DNA of 64,000 nucleotides from Mycolicibacterium sp. BiH015 (GCF_027706845.1 NZ_JAQGCZ010000005.1:186001-250000), one strand, 5' to 3'. Numbered from the stretch's first letter, positions 40,577 through 53,552 are shown. Made by a program: numbers and translations. Notes: a model not told the origin generated them from the letters alone.

Positions 40577-40932
40577 GAGGGTGATCCATTCCGGAGCCTG
40601 ATGCGTTGTAGAGCCGTGCGCAGTTCCTGCTCCAGCCGCGGCGAAATCGCATCGCGGCTCGGCGGTAGAGCCCGGATGACCATCTGCTCGCCGGGGTCGA
40701 GATCGTCGAGAATCGCGCGGGCAGCGTGTCGCAGCTTGCGTGAAACCTTGTGACGGGCAACGGCGTTGCCGACTGCTTTCGAAACAATCAGGCCGATTCT
40801 GGGTCCGGGGTCACCGGCCTCGTCAGATCGCAAGGTGTACACGACAAGGTCGGGCTGTGCCGCCCGCTTGCCGCGACTGACTGTGGCACCGAACTCGGCC
40901 GACCGCGTCATCCGGTGTCGTGCCGGAAGCAC
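40573..40932 (-). CDS. rnpA: Ribonuclease P protein component
   Basis: 119-residue protein subunit that assists the RNase P RNA in trimming tRNA 5' leaders. It has the [18 protein letters not shown] start, the [21 protein letters not shown] basic helix (the RNR region, here RHKVSR) and a C-terminal [17 protein letters not shown] segment. GTG start; 19 bases after rpmH, as in nearly all bacteria. Confidence 0.95.
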   Translation of the reverse strand: MLPARHRMTRSAEFGATVSRGKRAAQPDLVVYTLRSDEAGDPGPRIGLIVSKAVGNAVARHKVSRKLRHAARAILDDLDPGEQMVIRALPPSRDAISPRLEQELRTALQRIRLRNGSPS

Positions 40933-40951
40933 CGCGTCAGACCTGACCGCG

Positions 40952-41095
40952 TCACGCAGTCAGTGAACGACGGCCCTTAGCGCGCCGGGCCGTCACGATT
41001 GCACGGCCGGCGCGGGTACGCATCCGCAACCGGAACCCGTGCACCTTCGCGCGGCGACGGTTGTTGGGCTGGAAGGTCCGCTTGCCCTTGGCCAC
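40952..41095 (-). CDS. rpmH: 50S ribosomal protein L34
   Basis: 47-residue, very basic ribosomal protein of the large subunit. The reading gives [20 protein letters not shown] followed by [20 protein letters not shown] and the end RSLTA, matching L34 throughout. The GTG start has a strong AAGGAG ribosome site 8 bases upstream (41104-41109 on the minus strand). Divergent from dnaA across a 597-base spacer, the classical bacterial origin layout. Confidence 0.96.
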   Translation of the reverse strand: MAKGKRTFQPNNRRRAKVHGFRLRMRTRAGRAIVTARRAKGRRSLTA

Positions 41096-41431
41096 GGCAG
41101 TCACTCCTTGTTGGGTTTGGCCCCCACGCCGACACTCCCATGAAGTTCATGGCAGTCCGACACGGTCGGCCGTTGTTAAGCTCGATCGGTCTCGCAAAGC
41201 AGCCGGCGCGGTCCCCGGCCGGGGCCGGTCGCAGCCGTATCGCCACGTGCGGGCGACTGTTCGAGGGTACTGACGAGAATTCGCTGGGTCAAACCTGCTC
41301 CCCCGGCCCTGACCTGCCACCAACTGTGCCCGCCGACCTCGTCAGAAGCATCACATCAATCACAGCCGTCACGTTCATCTGGAACGATTGAGCCAGACCT
41401 GATTTCGCTTCCTTCCAATGTTGCAGAACTG

Positions 41432-41460
41432 TTGGCACTCGGAGAGAAAACTGTTAGCTT
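41432..41460 (+). promoter_or_regulatory. Putative dnaA promoter
   Basis: TTGGCA (41432-41437) and TAGCTT (41455-41460) are separated by 17 bases, about 230 bases before the dnaA start. A good match to the mycobacterial housekeeping pattern; a long 5' leader would result. Confidence 0.5.
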
Positions 41461-41617
41461 CTGGCAATGCCGATTCCACGCCGGATCGGCGCAAGACAAC
41501 GAAGCGAGGGCGCCCACACTTCGTCGCGAGCCCACTGATCGAATGTGATGAGCTCCGGCAACGAGGTGTTCTCGCCGGTAGACAACCGAACGCGACGAGT
41601 GTCTTCTTTCCACAACC

Positions 41618-41638
41618 TGTGGATAACTTTGTGGACAG
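41618..41638. promoter_or_regulatory. DnaA boxes upstream of dnaA
   Basis: TGTGGATAA (41618-41626) is the exact complement of the TTATCCACA box; TGTGGACAG (41630-41638) is close to the mycobacterial TTGTCCACA form. Same orientation, 12 bases start to start. Likely autoregulation of dnaA and/or part of the origin. Confidence 0.7.
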
Positions 41639-41692
41639 TTCGTCGGCGTTCTATTGGCTGTCCCTACAGGGACCGCGAGGGGGTAAGTGTCG

Positions 41693-43168
41693 TTGACCAC
41701 TGACCCCGATCCACCCTTTGTGGCGATCTGGAACAACGTAGTCACCGAACTCAACGGCGCGGGCGGTCCGGGCAACGGATCCTTGACGCCGCAGCAGCGC
41801 GCATGGCTCAAGCTGGTCCGCCCGCTTGTCATCACCGAGGGCTTCGCGCTCTTGTCGGTTCCCACCCCGTTCGTCCAGAACGAGATCGAACGCCACCTTC
41901 GCGAACCGATCGTCGCGGCTCTGAGCCGCCAGCTCGGCCAGCGGGTCGAACTCGGCGTCCGTATCGCCGATCCTGTGTCGGACGGTTCCGACGACGTCAC
42001 CCCGCCGGCGCAAATCCCGACGTTGGTTCCCGAGGCGGACGACGACGACGTCGACGACGACCTCGCCGCCAGGGCCAGTGCCGAGGAGAGTTGGCCGTCG
42101 TTCTTCAACCGGGCCAAGACCGAGGACGACACCGCCTCGGTCACCCTGAACCGGCGGTACACGTTCGATACCTTCGTCATCGGCGCATCCAACCGGTTCG
42201 CACATGCAGCGACCCTGGCGATCGCCGAGGCACCGGCCCGCGCCTACAACCCGCTGTTCATCTGGGGTGAGTCCGGTCTGGGAAAGACTCACCTGCTGCA
42301 TGCCGCAGGCAACTACGCCCAACGACTGTTCCCCGGCATGCGCGTGAAGTACGTCTCCACAGAGGAATTCACCAACGACTTCATCAACTCGCTGCGCGAC
42401 GACCGCCGCGCGTCGTTCAAGCGCACATATCGCGACATCGACGTGCTGCTGGTCGATGACATCCAGTTCATCGAAGGCAAGGACGGCATCCAGGAAGAGT
42501 TCTTCCACACGTTCAACACCCTGCACAACGCCAACAAGCAGATCGTCATCTCGTCGGACCGGCCGCCCAAGCAGTTGGCCACCCTCGAGGATCGCCTGCG
42601 GACACGGTTCGAATGGGGACTGATCACCGACGTCCAACCACCCGAGCTGGAGACTCGAATCGCGATTCTGCGCAAGAAGGCTCAGATGGATCGCCTCGAT
42701 GTCCCCGACGACGTGCTCGAGCTCATCGCCAGCAGGATCGAGCGCAACATCCGCGAGCTCGAGGGCGCGCTGATCCGTGTCACCGCGTTCGCGTCGCTGA
42801 ACAAGACCTCGATCGACAAGTCGCTCGCCGAGATCGTCCTGCGGGACCTGATCTCCGACGCCACCACCATGCAGATCAGCACCGCGGCGATCATGGCGGC
42901 CACGGCCGAATACTTCGAGACCAGCGTCGAAGAGCTTCGCGGACCCGGCAAGACCCGCGCCCTGGCGCAGTCCCGGCAGATCGCGATGTATCTGTGCCGC
43001 GAGCTCACCGACCTCTCCCTGCCCAAGATCGGCCAGGCCTTCGGCCGAGACCACACCACGGTCATGTATGCCGAGAAGAAGATCCGAGCCGAAATGGCAG
43101 AGCGGCGTGAAGTTTTCGACCACGTCAAGGAACTGACCACGCGCATTCGTCAGCGCGCCAAGCGCTGA
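41693..43168 (+). CDS. dnaA: Chromosomal replication initiator DnaA
   Basis: 491-residue AAA+ initiator that melts oriC and loads the helicase. Domain I covers about 1-85, an acidic linker domain II about 95-150, and the AAA+ domain has Walker [13 protein letters not shown], Walker [10 protein letters not shown] and sensor II REVEGA-type ([15 protein letters not shown]). Domain IV carries the box-binding signature [21 protein letters not shown] 41693 (MTTDPDPPF) is preferred by likeness to the M. tuberculosis TTG start; GTG 41687 two codons earlier is in frame and possible. GAGGGGG lies upstream of both. Confidence 0.98.
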   Translation: MTTDPDPPFVAIWNNVVTELNGAGGPGNGSLTPQQRAWLKLVRPLVITEGFALLSVPTPFVQNEIERHLREPIVAALSRQLGQRVELGVRIADPVSDGSDDVTPPAQIPTLVPEADDDDVDDDLAARASAEESWPSFFNRAKTEDDTASVTLNRRYTFDTFVIGASNRFAHAATLAIAEAPARAYNPLFIWGESGLGKTHLLHAAGNYAQRLFPGMRVKYVSTEEFTNDFINSLRDDRRASFKRTYRDIDVLLVDDIQFIEGKDGIQEEFFHTFNTLHNANKQIVISSDRPPKQLATLEDRLRTRFEWGLITDVQPPELETRIAILRKKAQMDRLDVPDDVLELIASRIERNIRELEGALIRVTAFASLNKTSIDKSLAEIVLRDLISDATTMQISTAAIMAATAEYFETSVEELRGPGKTRALAQSRQIAMYLCRELTDLSLPKIGQAFGRDHTTVMYAEKKIRAEMAERREVFDHVKELTTRIRQRAKR

Positions 43169-43519
43169 TCTCTGGTCAGCTCGCCTCACTCCTCACCGGC
43201 TCTTCACCCCTCGTTTGTTGTGTGCGTGTCATCCGCGTGTCGCAATCAGAATCGCCGCCAGTCTTCGAAAAACTTTGGCCCCTGCCGCCTCACAAGTCAC
43301 ACCCGGAGTTGTGTAGCGACCTGTGCACAACCTGAGGTCAACTCCCCGCACAGGTGTGGTTCACTCCCCAGCTGCGCAGCCATCCCCAACTGGTCCTCAG
43401 ACGACCGACAGATATCCACAAGCTGCCCACATCCCCCGCGGCGCGCTGGCCTGCAACGAGCGCGCTTCATCCCCAATCTGCACAACGGCTATCACTAATA
43501 CTCATTTATCTCTCTCACT

Positions 43520-43533
43520 TTCTTCTAGAAGAA
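43520..43533. repeat. Perfect 14-bp palindrome in oriC
   Basis: TTCTTCTAGAAGAA reads the same on both strands and marks the right edge of the AT-rich stretch of oriC. Candidate protein-binding site; no known mycobacterial factor assigned. Confidence 0.85.
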
Positions 43534-43564
43534 GGGCCTTGGGGAAAGTTGTACTTCGCGGGTC

Positions 43565-43601
43565 CGACAGGGCGTGACCTCCCTGCATGTCGGCCCTGTC
43601 G
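43565..43601. repeat. Inverted repeat upstream of dnaN
   Basis: CGACAGGGC (43565-43573) and GCCCTGTCG (43593-43601) form a perfect 9-bp stem around 19 bases, about 97 bases before the dnaN start. Could be a leader hairpin of dnaN mRNA or an origin element. Confidence 0.7.
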
Positions 43602-43697
43602 TTTAGCTTTCAAGTTGGGGCCGAAAGCTCTACGGTGGTTCAGCGGCAGCCGTTCTGCTGGTTGTTGCTCTAGCTGGAAGTGCATCGAAGGGACGCT

Positions 43698-44894
43698 ATG
43701 AACGTGGCGACAACGGCTGGTCTGTCGGATCTGAAATTCCGGCTGACTCGCGAAGACTTCGCCGACGCTGTTGCATGGGTGGCTCGAAACCTGCCGTCCC
43801 GGCCGACGGTCCCCGTCCTGGCCGGCGTGTTGCTCACCGGATCCGATGAGGGCTTGACGATCTCCGGATTCGACTATGAAGTTTCCGCCGAAGTTCAGAT
43901 TCCCGCTGAAATCGCTTCTCCCGGAAGCGTTCTCGTATCTGGCCGGTTGTTGTCCGACATTGTGCGCTCGCTCCCGGCCAAGCCGGTCGATGTCGGTGTC
44001 GAGGGTACACGGGTCTCGCTGACCTGCGGAAGCGCACGATTCTCCCTGCCGACGATGGCCGTCGAGGACTACCCGACGCTGCCGACGCTGCCCGACGAGA
44101 CCGGCGTGGTGGCCGCCGACCTGTTCGCCGAAGCCATCGGCCAGGTCGCGGTGGCCGCCGGTCGGGATGACACCCTTCCGATGCTCACCGGCATCCGGGT
44201 CGAGATCTCCGGTGAGAAGGTGGTTTTGGCGGCGACCGACCGGTTCCGCCTCGCCGTCCGGGAATTGACCTGGTCGACAGGAGCGGCCGGCGTCGAAGCC
44301 GCCGTCTTGGTTCCGGCGAAAACGCTCGCCGAAGCGGCGAAGGCGGGCACGGACGGGACCGAAGTACATCTGTCGCTGGGTCAGGGCCCGAGCGTGGGCA
44401 AGGAGGGGCTGCTCGGAATCCGCAGCAAGGGCAAGCGCAGTACCACCCGCCTGCTGGACGCGGAGTTCCCGAAATTCCGTCAACTGCTTCCCACCGAGCA
44501 CACCGCGATCGCGACCATCGGCGTGGCCGAGCTCACCGAGGCGATCAAGCGCGTGGCGCTCGTTGCGGATCGCGGTGCTCAGGTCCGGATGGAATTCTCC
44601 GACGACGTGTTGCGCCTGTCGGCCGGGGCCGACGACGTCGGTCGCGCCGAGGAAGATCTGCCGGTGCAGTTCTCCGGTGATCCGCTGACGATCGCGTTCA
44701 ATCCCACCTACCTGACCGACGGTCTGGGTTCGCTGCACGCCGAACGCGTCACATTCGGCTTCACCACGCCCAGTCGCCCGGCGGTATTGCGGCCGGCAGG
44801 CGAGGATGATGGAAGTGCCGCAGCCGGCGGCCCATTTCCGGCCGCACAAACCGATTACGTCTATCTGTTGATGCCGGTGCGCCTCCCTGGCTAA
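43698..44894 (+). CDS. dnaN: DNA polymerase III sliding clamp (beta subunit)
   Basis: 398-residue ring-forming clamp that tethers polymerases to DNA. Three beta-clamp domains of about 130 residues each are readable ([60 protein letters not shown]), with the C-terminal [10 protein letters not shown] that forms the partner-binding pocket. ATG 43698 has AAGGGA upstream. First gene to the right of oriC. Confidence 0.98.
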   Translation: MNVATTAGLSDLKFRLTREDFADAVAWVARNLPSRPTVPVLAGVLLTGSDEGLTISGFDYEVSAEVQIPAEIASPGSVLVSGRLLSDIVRSLPAKPVDVGVEGTRVSLTCGSARFSLPTMAVEDYPTLPTLPDETGVVAADLFAEAIGQVAVAAGRDDTLPMLTGIRVEISGEKVVLAATDRFRLAVRELTWSTGAAGVEAAVLVPAKTLAEAAKAGTDGTEVHLSLGQGPSVGKEGLLGIRSKGKRSTTRLLDAEFPKFRQLLPTEHTAIATIGVAELTEAIKRVALVADRGAQVRMEFSDDVLRLSAGADDVGRAEEDLPVQFSGDPLTIAFNPTYLTDGLGSLHAERVTFGFTTPSRPAVLRPAGEDDGSAAAGGPFPAAQTDYVYLLMPVRLPG

Positions 44895-44927
44895 CCGGCC
44901 GAGTCGACAGGCGAAGGGGCGCTCACT

Positions 44928-45821
44928 ATGCAGCTGGGTCTGATCGGCCTCGGCAAAATGGGTTTCAACATGCGCGAACGTCTGCGCGCAGGGGGGCACG
45001 AGGTCGTGGGTTACGACCCGCGTCCCGAGGTCTCGGATGTGGCGTCGCTCGAGGAGCTGGCCGACAAGCTGCCGTCTCCGCGTGTGGTGTGGGTGATGGT
45101 CCCGTCGGGCACGGTCACTGAAAGCACAATTTCTGCCCTTGCCGAGGTGCTCGGCGAGGGCGATCTCGTCATCGACGGAGGAAACTCGCGCTACACCGAA
45201 GACGGGCGGCACGCCAAACTGTTGGCGCAGAAGGGAATTGCGTTCATCGACGCGGGTGTATCCGGCGGTATCTGGGGTTTGACGGAAGGTTACGGCCTGA
45301 TGGTCGGCGGGAGTGACACCGACGTCGCTCGAGCCATGCCCATCTTCGAAACGCTGCGCCCACCCGGACCGCGGGAAGACGGATTCGTCCACGTCGGCCC
45401 GGTGGGTGCCGGCCATTTCGCGAAGATGGTGCACAACGGCGTCGAATACGCATTGATGACCGCCTATGCCGAGGGGTATGAGCTGCTGGCGGCCGAGGAT
45501 CTGGTGAAGGATCCACAGGCGGTCTATCAAGCGTGGACCAACGGCACCGTCGTGCGTTCATGGTTGCAGCAGTTGCTCGCCAAGGCCCTCAAAGAAGACC
45601 CCGATCTGGCCGAGATCAGTGGGTACACAGAGGATTCCGGTGAAGGCCGGTGGACGGTCGAAGAGGCGATCCGGCTACGGGTGCCTGTTCCCGGCATCGC
45701 GGCGTCACTGTTCGCCCGCTTCCTGTCGCGGCAGGACGATTCGCCGACCATGAAGGCCGTCGCCGCGCTGCGCAACCAGTTCGGCGGCCATGCCGTCAAG
45801 CGAGTCAGTGAGTCGGGCTGA
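44928..45821 (+). CDS. gnd: 6-phosphogluconate dehydrogenase, decarboxylating (short NAD+-type)
   Basis: 297-residue enzyme oxidising 6-phosphogluconate to ribulose 5-phosphate and CO2. The Rossmann motif [28 protein letters not shown], the substrate loop [14 protein letters not shown] and the catalytic Lys/Asn segment [12 protein letters not shown] are present. The length of about 300 instead of about 470 places it in the short, often NAD+-preferring GndA group. It sits between dnaN and recF, an insertion typical of fast-growing mycobacteria and streptomycetes. Only 7 bases separate it from recF. Confidence 0.94.
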   Translation: MQLGLIGLGKMGFNMRERLRAGGHEVVGYDPRPEVSDVASLEELADKLPSPRVVWVMVPSGTVTESTISALAEVLGEGDLVIDGGNSRYTEDGRHAKLLAQKGIAFIDAGVSGGIWGLTEGYGLMVGGSDTDVARAMPIFETLRPPGPREDGFVHVGPVGAGHFAKMVHNGVEYALMTAYAEGYELLAAEDLVKDPQAVYQAWTNGTVVRSWLQQLLAKALKEDPDLAEISGYTEDSGEGRWTVEEAIRLRVPVPGIAASLFARFLSRQDDSPTMKAVAALRNQFGGHAVKRVSESG

Positions 45822-45828
45822 CTTTTCT

Positions 45829-46989
45829 GTGTATGTACGTCACCTTGCGCTGACTGACTTCCGGTCATGGTCCCGGGTCGAGCTCGAGCTCGCCCCCGGG
45901 CGCACGGTGTTCGTGGGGCCGAACGGTTTTGGGAAGACCAATCTCGTCGAGGCGCTGTGGTATTCGGCGACATTGGGATCGCACCGAGTGGCCTCTGACG
46001 CGCCGCTGATCAGAGCCGGGGCCGACCGTGCCGTGGTTTCCACGATCGTCGTCAACGAAGGGCGCGAACTTGCCGTCGACCTCGACATCACGTCGGGACG
46101 GGCGAACAAGGCGCGTCTCAATCGGTCCCCGGTCCGGTCGGCCCGTGAGATTCTCGGGGTGCTGCGCGCCGTGCTGTTCGCGCCCGAGGATCTGGCGCTC
46201 GTCCGGGGAGATCCGGGCGACCGCCGGCGCTATCTGGACGAATTGGCCACCACGCGGCGACCCCGCATCGCGGGCATCCGCGCCGATTACGACAAGGTGG
46301 TCCGTCAGCGCACCGCCCTGTTGAAGACGGCCTCCGGCGCCAGGTATCGCGGCGACCGCGGTGCGCTCGAGACCCTGGACGTCTGGGACGGCCACCTCGC
46401 CAGCCATGGTGCCCAATTGATCGCTGCGCGTGTGGAACTCGTCAACGAACTCGCCCCAGAGGTGGAGAAGGCCTACCAACTGCTCGCACCCGCGTCGCGG
46501 GCGGCGTCGATCCGTTACCGCAGCGGTGTGGATGTGGTGGAGGCCGAGGCCGCCGCGGGAAACTCCGACCCGGACGTCTTCGAGGCTGCACTGCTGGACT
46601 CCTTGAGTCGCCGCCGCGACGCCGAGCTCGAGCGCGGGGTGTGCCTTGTCGGTCCCCATCGGGATGATCTCGAGTTGAAGCTGGGGGACCAGCCGGCCAA
46701 AGGTTTTGCCAGTCACGGTGAGTCGTGGTCCATGGCCCTGGCGTTGCGGCTGGCGGCCTATGAGCTGTTGCGTGGGGAAGGAAGTGATCCGGTGTTACTG
46801 CTCGACGACGTCTTCGCAGAACTGGACAGCGCGCGCAGGCAGGCACTGGCGCAGGTGGCGGCATCGGCGGAGCAGGTGTTGGTGACGGCTGCCGTGCACG
46901 AGGACATTCCGGTCGACTGGGATGCAACCCTGGTCGAGATCGCCATGCAGGACGACGATTCGGGGCGGATGTCGGTGGTGAGGTCATGA
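45829..46989 (+). CDS. recF: DNA repair and gap-processing protein RecF
   Basis: 386-residue ABC-type ATPase that acts with RecO/RecR at single-strand gaps. GTG 45829 gives the conserved N-terminus [13 protein letters not shown]. Walker A is [14 protein letters not shown], the signature lies in [18 protein letters not shown], and Walker B is [14 protein letters not shown]. The in-frame start at 45790 would overlap gnd and adds unconserved residues. The stop overlaps the next ATG (ATGA). Confidence 0.97.
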   Translation: MYVRHLALTDFRSWSRVELELAPGRTVFVGPNGFGKTNLVEALWYSATLGSHRVASDAPLIRAGADRAVVSTIVVNEGRELAVDLDITSGRANKARLNRSPVRSAREILGVLRAVLFAPEDLALVRGDPGDRRRYLDELATTRRPRIAGIRADYDKVVRQRTALLKTASGARYRGDRGALETLDVWDGHLASHGAQLIAARVELVNELAPEVEKAYQLLAPASRAASIRYRSGVDVVEAEAAAGNSDPDVFEAALLDSLSRRRDAELERGVCLVGPHRDDLELKLGDQPAKGFASHGESWSMALALRLAAYELLRGEGSDPVLLLDDVFAELDSARRQALAQVAASAEQVLVTAAVHEDIPVDWDATLVEIAMQDDDSGRMSVVRS

Positions 46990-47543
46990 CGGAGGATGGC
47001 GACGAGGTCAGGCCACCCGCCCACCTCGAGGGCCTCAAAGGTATGGACCTGGTACGTCGCACCCTGGAGGAAGCGCGGGGGGCGGCCCGTCAGCAGGGAA
47101 AGAATGTCGGCCGCGGCAGGCACGCACCCGAGCAGCGCCGGGTGGCAGGCTCTGGAAGAAGACGGTGGTCGGGCCCGGGTCCGGACAGCCGTGATCCCCA
47201 GCTGTTGGGATCTCTGACCAATGAGGTCGCCAAGACGCGCGGTTGGTCGGGTCGCGTCGCCGAGGGTGCGGTATTCGGGCGGTGGCGCGCAGTCGTCGGG
47301 GACCAGATAGCCGCCCATGCCGAGCCGACGACTTTGCACGAGGGTGTGCTGACGATCTCCGCCGAGTCGACGGCATGGGCGACACAGTTGCGGATGGTGC
47401 AGGCACAGATTCTGGCCAAGATCGCCGCGGCGGTCGGGGATGGTGTGGTGAAGTCGTTGAAGATCGTCGGTCCGGTGGGCCCATCGTGGCGAAAAGGCCC
47501 CCGGAGCGTGCCCGGTAGAGGACCCAGGGACACCTACGGCTGA
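46986..47543 (+). CDS. dciA: DciA-type helicase-associated protein (DUF721, Rv0004)
   Basis: 185-residue DUF721 protein. DciA is the ancestral partner that helps load or activate replicative helicase DnaB in bacteria lacking DnaC/DnaI. A basic, Gln/Arg-rich N-terminal half (about 1-80) precedes the KH-like domain (about 85-170; [37 protein letters not shown]). Its place in the dnaA-gyrA cluster supports a replication role. The Rv0004 family is firm; the DciA function is transferred from homologs. Confidence 0.9.
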   Translation: MTEDGDEVRPPAHLEGLKGMDLVRRTLEEARGAARQQGKNVGRGRHAPEQRRVAGSGRRRWSGPGPDSRDPQLLGSLTNEVAKTRGWSGRVAEGAVFGRWRAVVGDQIAAHAEPTTLHEGVLTISAESTAWATQLRMVQAQILAKIAAAVGDGVVKSLKIVGPVGPSWRKGPRSVPGRGPRDTYG

Positions 47544-47672
47544 GAGCCGCCAGAACACGACAGGGTTGTTTCGTCGCCGTCAAGACCTAGCTTGATTCGA
47601 GAAATTCCGCGCACGGCGCGATTAGGTATCTGAAAACGCCGTTGCAGAATGGGTCCTGACAGTAGGTATAGG

Positions 47673-47678
47673 TAGACT
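47673..47678 (+). promoter_or_regulatory. Putative -10 element of gyrB
   Basis: TAGACT lies 77 bases before the gyrB start, in a 211-base gap. Further TAGG-type hexamers are nearby (from 47623, 47663 and 47669), so several start sites are possible, as known for gyr promoters. Confidence 0.4.
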
Positions 47679-47688
47679 GTGTCGGTGA

Positions 47689-49776
<2,088 letters not shown>

Positions 49777-49799
49777 CATCTGACGCTAGGACAAATTGA

Positions 49800-52340
49800 A
49801 TGACTGACACGACGCTGCCCCCGGCCGGGGAGTCCGGCGACCGGATCGAGCCGGTCGACATCCAACAGGAGATGCAGCGCAGCTACATCGATTACGCCAT
49901 GAGCGTGATCGTGGGCCGCGCGCTTCCCGAAGTTCGCGACGGCCTCAAGCCGGTGCACCGCCGCGTGCTCTACGCGATGTTCGACTCCGGCTTCCGCCCG
50001 GACCGCGGCCATGCGAAATCGGCGCGCTCGGTTGCCGAGACGATGGGTAACTACCATCCGCACGGCGACTCGTCGATCTACGACACCCTCGTGCGGATGG
50101 CCCAGCCGTGGTCGCTGCGCTACCCGCTGGTCGACGGCCAGGGCAACTTCGGCTCGCCTGGTAACGACCCGCCGGCCGCGATGCGCTACACCGAAGCGCG
50201 GCTCACTCCCCTGGCGATGGAGATGCTTCGTGAAATCGACGAGGAGACAGTCGATTTCATCCCGAATTACGACGGCCGGGTGCAGGAGCCGACGGTACTG
50301 CCGAGCCGCTTCCCGAACCTGCTCGCCAACGGCTCGGGCGGTATCGCCGTCGGTATGGCCACCAACATCCCGCCACACAATCTGCGGGAGCTGGCCGAGG
50401 CCGTCTACTGGTGTCTGGAGAATCACGAAGCCGACGAGGAGGCCACCCTCGCGGCGGTCTGTGAGCGCGTCAAGGGTCCGGATTTCCCGACGCACGGCTT
50501 GATCGTTGGCGGACAAGGGATTACCGACACATACAACACCGGGCGTGGGTCCATCCGGATGCGCGGTGTCGTCGAGATCGAGGAAGATTCGCGCGGGCGG
50601 ACCTCGCTGGTCATCACCGAGCTGCCGTATCAGGTCAACCACGACAACTTCATCACCTCGATCGCCGAGCAGGTCCGCGACGGCAAGCTGACCGGCATCT
50701 CGAACATCGAGGACCAGTCCAGCGATCGCGTGGGTCTGCGCATCGTCGTGGAGATCAAGCGCGACGCCGTGGCCAAGGTGGTGCTCAACAACCTCTACAA
50801 GCACACCCAGCTGCAGACCAGCTTCGGCGCCAACATGCTGGCAATCGTCGACGGGGTTCCGCGCACGCTGCGCCTCGACCAGCTGATCCGCCACTACGTC
50901 AACCATCAGCTCGACGTCATCATCCGGCGGACCCGCTACCGTCTGCGCAAAGCCAACGAGCGGGCCCACATCCTGCGCGGTCTGGTCAAGGCGCTCGACG
51001 CGCTCGACGAGGTGATCGCGTTGATCCGGGCGTCGCAAACCGTCGAGATCGCACGCAGCGGCCTAATCGAGTTGCTCGACATCGACGAGATCCAGGCCCA
51101 GGCGATTCTCGACATGCAGCTGCGTCGTCTCGCCGCCCTCGAGCGTCAGCGCATCATCGACGACCTCGCCAAGATCGAGGCCGAGATCGCCGACCTAGAG
51201 GACATCCTCGCCAAGCCGGAACGGCAGCGGGCCATCGTCAGAGGAGAGCTCGGCGAGATTGTTGAGAAGTACGGCGACGACCGGCGGACTCGGATCATCG
51301 CCGCCGACGGTGAGGTCGCCGACGAAGATCTGATCGCACGCGAAGACGTCGTCGTCACGATCACCGAAACGGGCTACGCCAAGCGCACCAAGACCGACCT
51401 GTACCGCAGCCAGAAGCGCGGCGGTAAGGGCGTCCAGGGTGCCGGGCTCAAGCAGGACGACATCGTCAACCACTTCTTCGTCTGTTCCACCCACGACTGG
51501 ATCCTGTTCTTCACCACACAGGGGCGCGTGTACCGGGCGAAGGCCTACGACCTGCCCGAGGCATCCCGCACGGCGCGCGGACAGCATGTGGCGAACCTGC
51601 TGGCGTTCCAGCCCGAGGAACGGATCGCCCAGGTCATCCAGATCAAGGGCTACGAGGACGCCCCATACCTCGTGCTCGCGACCCGCAACGGACTGGTGAA
51701 GAAGTCCCGCCTCGTCGATTTCGACTCCAACCGCTCCGGCGGCATCGTCGCGGTCAACCTGCGCGACGGTGACGAACTCGTCGGCGCGGTGCTGTGCTCC
51801 GCCGACGACGATCTCCTGCTGGTCTCGGCGAACGGCCAGTCGATCCGCTTCTCCGCGACTGACGAGGCGCTGCGGCCCATGGGTCGCGCCACCTCCGGCG
51901 TACAGGGAATGCGCTTCAACGCCGACGACGCGCTGCTGTCTCTGAACGTGGTGCGCGACGACACGTATCTGCTGGTAGCGACATCCGGCGGGTATGCCAA
52001 GCGCACCGCGATCGAGGAGTACCCCGTACAGGGCCGCGGCGGCAAGGGCGTGCTGACGATTCAGTTCGACAAGCGGCGTGGCACGCTGGTCGGAGCGCTG
52101 ATCGTCGACGACGACACCGAGCTGTACGCCATCACCTCCGGCGGCGGTGTCATCAGGACGGCAGCCCGGCAGGTTCGCAAGGCCGGACGCCAGACGAAGG
52201 GCGTTCGGTTGATGAACCTGGGCGAGGGCGACACACTGATCGCGATCGCACGCAACGCTGAAGCCGGCGACAGCACGGATGAGGTCAACACCGACGTCGA
52301 CGCTGCTGCAGAGAACGAGGAATCGAGTGAGGAGTCGTAG
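49800..52340 (+). CDS. gyrA: DNA gyrase subunit A
   Basis: 846-residue DNA breakage-reunion subunit. The winged helix contains the catalytic Tyr in [20 protein letters not shown] resembles the GyrA box and the C-terminal beta-pinwheel has repeats such as [19 protein letters not shown]. The acidic tail is typical. The quinolone pocket reads [15 protein letters not shown]: the position equal to E. coli Ser83 (Ala90 in M. tuberculosis) is Ser91 here, and the residue after the conserved Asp is Thr. No intein interrupts it, unlike in some mycobacteria. ATG has AGGA about 8 bases upstream. Confidence 0.99.
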   Translation: MTDTTLPPAGESGDRIEPVDIQQEMQRSYIDYAMSVIVGRALPEVRDGLKPVHRRVLYAMFDSGFRPDRGHAKSARSVAETMGNYHPHGDSSIYDTLVRMAQPWSLRYPLVDGQGNFGSPGNDPPAAMRYTEARLTPLAMEMLREIDEETVDFIPNYDGRVQEPTVLPSRFPNLLANGSGGIAVGMATNIPPHNLRELAEAVYWCLENHEADEEATLAAVCERVKGPDFPTHGLIVGGQGITDTYNTGRGSIRMRGVVEIEEDSRGRTSLVITELPYQVNHDNFITSIAEQVRDGKLTGISNIEDQSSDRVGLRIVVEIKRDAVAKVVLNNLYKHTQLQTSFGANMLAIVDGVPRTLRLDQLIRHYVNHQLDVIIRRTRYRLRKANERAHILRGLVKALDALDEVIALIRASQTVEIARSGLIELLDIDEIQAQAILDMQLRRLAALERQRIIDDLAKIEAEIADLEDILAKPERQRAIVRGELGEIVEKYGDDRRTRIIAADGEVADEDLIAREDVVVTITETGYAKRTKTDLYRSQKRGGKGVQGAGLKQDDIVNHFFVCSTHDWILFFTTQGRVYRAKAYDLPEASRTARGQHVANLLAFQPEERIAQVIQIKGYEDAPYLVLATRNGLVKKSRLVDFDSNRSGGIVAVNLRDGDELVGAVLCSADDDLLLVSANGQSIRFSATDEALRPMGRATSGVQGMRFNADDALLSLNVVRDDTYLLVATSGGYAKRTAIEEYPVQGRGGKGVLTIQFDKRRGTLVGALIVDDDTELYAITSGGGVIRTAARQVRKAGRQTKGVRLMNLGEGDTLIAIARNAEAGDSTDEVNTDVDAAAENEESSEES

Positions 52341-53264
52341 GTGAGCTCACCGAATGAGCCGGGACCCGCGCGAGCGGGTGAAGGATCCGGTGTCGCCGGA
52401 TCCGACGGCGGCTCACGAGCGGCCCACACCGCCGACCCCGGCGACCTGCCCCCGTGGCAGCGGGGTCCGGCGGCACGCGCCAGGCAGCAGCAACCGACGC
52501 AGGAGGCGCCGCGCCCGGACGGATCGCGCGGCGCCAGCCCGGCCGGCCTGGATGCCAGGCTGAACCGCTTCATGGCAGGCGGCTCGGCGCCGGCGCCCGA
52601 CACCGAGCAGACTCCCCGCAAGGAGCCCGCGCCTCGTCCGGAGCCGTCGCCGCGCAACGAACGGACGGACATCGTCCGCACCGAGGGCAACCGTCCCGAG
52701 CCCGTCGCCCGGCCCGACCAGGCGGGCGCCTACGCCAGTGAGATCCCCGACCTTTCCGGACCTCTCCCCCGCCCGCCGCAGCAGCAACGCAAGCCCGTCG
52801 AGCGGCCGCACACCGAGCAGCCAGCGAAGCCGCCCGTCAAGGGCACGCCCACGGCCGGGAACCGCGCTGTGCAGGTAGGCACCCGCCAACCGCACAAAGG
52901 TCCGGTGCGGGCGAGCATGCAGATCCGCCGCGTCGACCCGTGGAGCACCCTGAAGGTCTCGCTGCTGCTGTCGGTCGTGCTGTTCTTCGTGTGGATGATC
53001 GCCGTCGCGTTCCTGTACCTGGTGCTCGGCGGGATGGGCGTGTGGACCAAGCTCAACAGCAACGTCGGTGACCTGCTGACCAGCGCGAGCGGAAGCTCCG
53101 GTGGCGAGCTGGTGTCCAGCGGAACCATCTTCGGCGGCGCCGCACTGATCGGCTTGGTGAACATCGTGCTGATGACCGCCGCGGCGACGATCGGAGCGTT
53201 CATCTACAACCTCACCACCGACCTCGTGGGCGGCGTCGAGGTCACTCTGGCCGACCGGGACTGA
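52341..53264 (+). CDS. Membrane protein with DUF3566 (Rv0007-like)
   Basis: 307-residue protein: a long disordered, Pro/Gln/Arg-rich cytoplasmic N-terminus (about 1-195), then the DUF3566 domain beginning [20 protein letters not shown] with two membrane helices (about 205-230 and 265-290) and the ending [20 protein letters not shown]. Function unknown; always behind gyrA in actinobacteria. The GTG start follows the gyrA stop with no gap, so expression is coupled to gyrase. Confidence 0.9.
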   Translation: MSSPNEPGPARAGEGSGVAGSDGGSRAAHTADPGDLPPWQRGPAARARQQQPTQEAPRPDGSRGASPAGLDARLNRFMAGGSAPAPDTEQTPRKEPAPRPEPSPRNERTDIVRTEGNRPEPVARPDQAGAYASEIPDLSGPLPRPPQQQRKPVERPHTEQPAKPPVKGTPTAGNRAVQVGTRQPHKGPVRASMQIRRVDPWSTLKVSLLLSVVLFFVWMIAVAFLYLVLGGMGVWTKLNSNVGDLLTSASGSSGGELVSSGTIFGGAALIGLVNIVLMTAAATIGAFIYNLTTDLVGGVEVTLADRD

Positions 53265-53281
53265 CCGCCCGGCTTCGGAGT

Positions 53282-53311
53282 TTGGGAGACGGGTTGTCCG
53301 TGCGGTAATCT
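53282..53311 (+). promoter_or_regulatory. Putative promoter of the tRNA-Ile/tRNA-Ala genes
   Basis: TTGGGA (53282-53287), 18-base spacer, TAATCT (53306-53311), 24 bases before tRNA-Ile. The best -35/-10 pair in the 71-base gap after Rv0007. Confidence 0.5.
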
Positions 53312-53335
53312 CGTCGCTCGGCCCGTGCGGTTGAC

Positions 53336-53409
53336 GGGGCTATAGCTCAGGCGGTTAGAGCGCTTCGCTGATAACGAAGAGGTCGGAGGTTCGAGTCCTC
53401 CTAGCCCCA
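53336..53409 (+). tRNA. ileT: tRNA-Ile (GAT anticodon)
   Basis: 74-nt cloverleaf. The acceptor GGGGCTA pairs with TAGCCCC, the D-arm is AGCTCAGGCGGTTAGAGC, the anticodon loop CTGATAA carries GAT, and the T-arm GGAGGTTCGAGTCCTCC is standard. A single discriminator A follows; CCA is not encoded. Confidence 0.98.
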
Positions 53410-53426
53410 CGGAAAGGTACATATCG

Positions 53427-53552
53427 ATGAAGCTGGTGCTTCTGCTCGCAACGGGCGTCGCGGCCGTCGCCGCGGTGACCGTCTGGCGAACCCAGCACGG
53501 ACCCGAGGTCTGGCACACAGCTTCCGATGCACCTCCCCCCGAGGGGCCTTAG
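53427..53552 (+). CDS. DLW-39-type small membrane protein
   Basis: 41-residue open frame with a good GGAAAGG ribosome site 8 bases before the ATG. The N-terminal about 20 residues are one membrane helix (LVLLLATGVAAVAAVTVWR); the rest is short and polar (EVWHTASDAPPP). Size, the helix-plus-Trp layout and location next to gyrA and the tRNA-Ile gene match the actinobacterial DLW-39 family, whose function is unknown. Its stop TAG lies inside tRNA-Ala: the final 10 bases are shared with the tRNA gene. Too small to be certain, but start, ribosome site and family features agree. Confidence 0.75.
   Translation: MKLVLLLATGVAAVAAVTVWRTQHGPEVWHTASDAPPPEGP

Larger units (their letters stand above)
41096..41692. 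other. rpmH-dnaA intergenic region
   Basis: 597 bases without a gene. It holds the divergent rpmH and dnaA promoters, a 7-bp inverted repeat with one central base (CCATGAA-G-TTCATGG, 41138-41152), a 12-bp GC palindrome (41213-41224) and, near dnaA, two DnaA-box-like sites. No convincing rpmH -10/-35 pair was found. The part next to dnaA is clearly more AT-rich than its surroundings. Confidence 0.8.
43169..43697. other. Chromosomal origin oriC (dnaA-dnaN spacer)
   Basis: 529 gene-free bases between dnaA and dnaN, the known location of mycobacterial oriC. Relaxed DnaA-box matches include TGTGCACAA (43322-43330), ATATCCACA (43412-43420) and CTGCCCACA (43423-43431); most are weak, as usual in mycobacteria. 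An AT-rich stretch at about 43488-43535 is a likely unwinding element and ends in a 14-bp perfect palindrome (43520-43533). A 9-bp inverted repeat with a 19-base spacer (43565-43573 / 43593-43601) lies between it and dnaN. Confidence 0.85.

Noticed and set aside
41651..43189. Long open frame antisense to dnaA
   Set aside because: A high-GC shadow of the dnaA frame with no recognisable domain; the sense strand encodes full DnaA.
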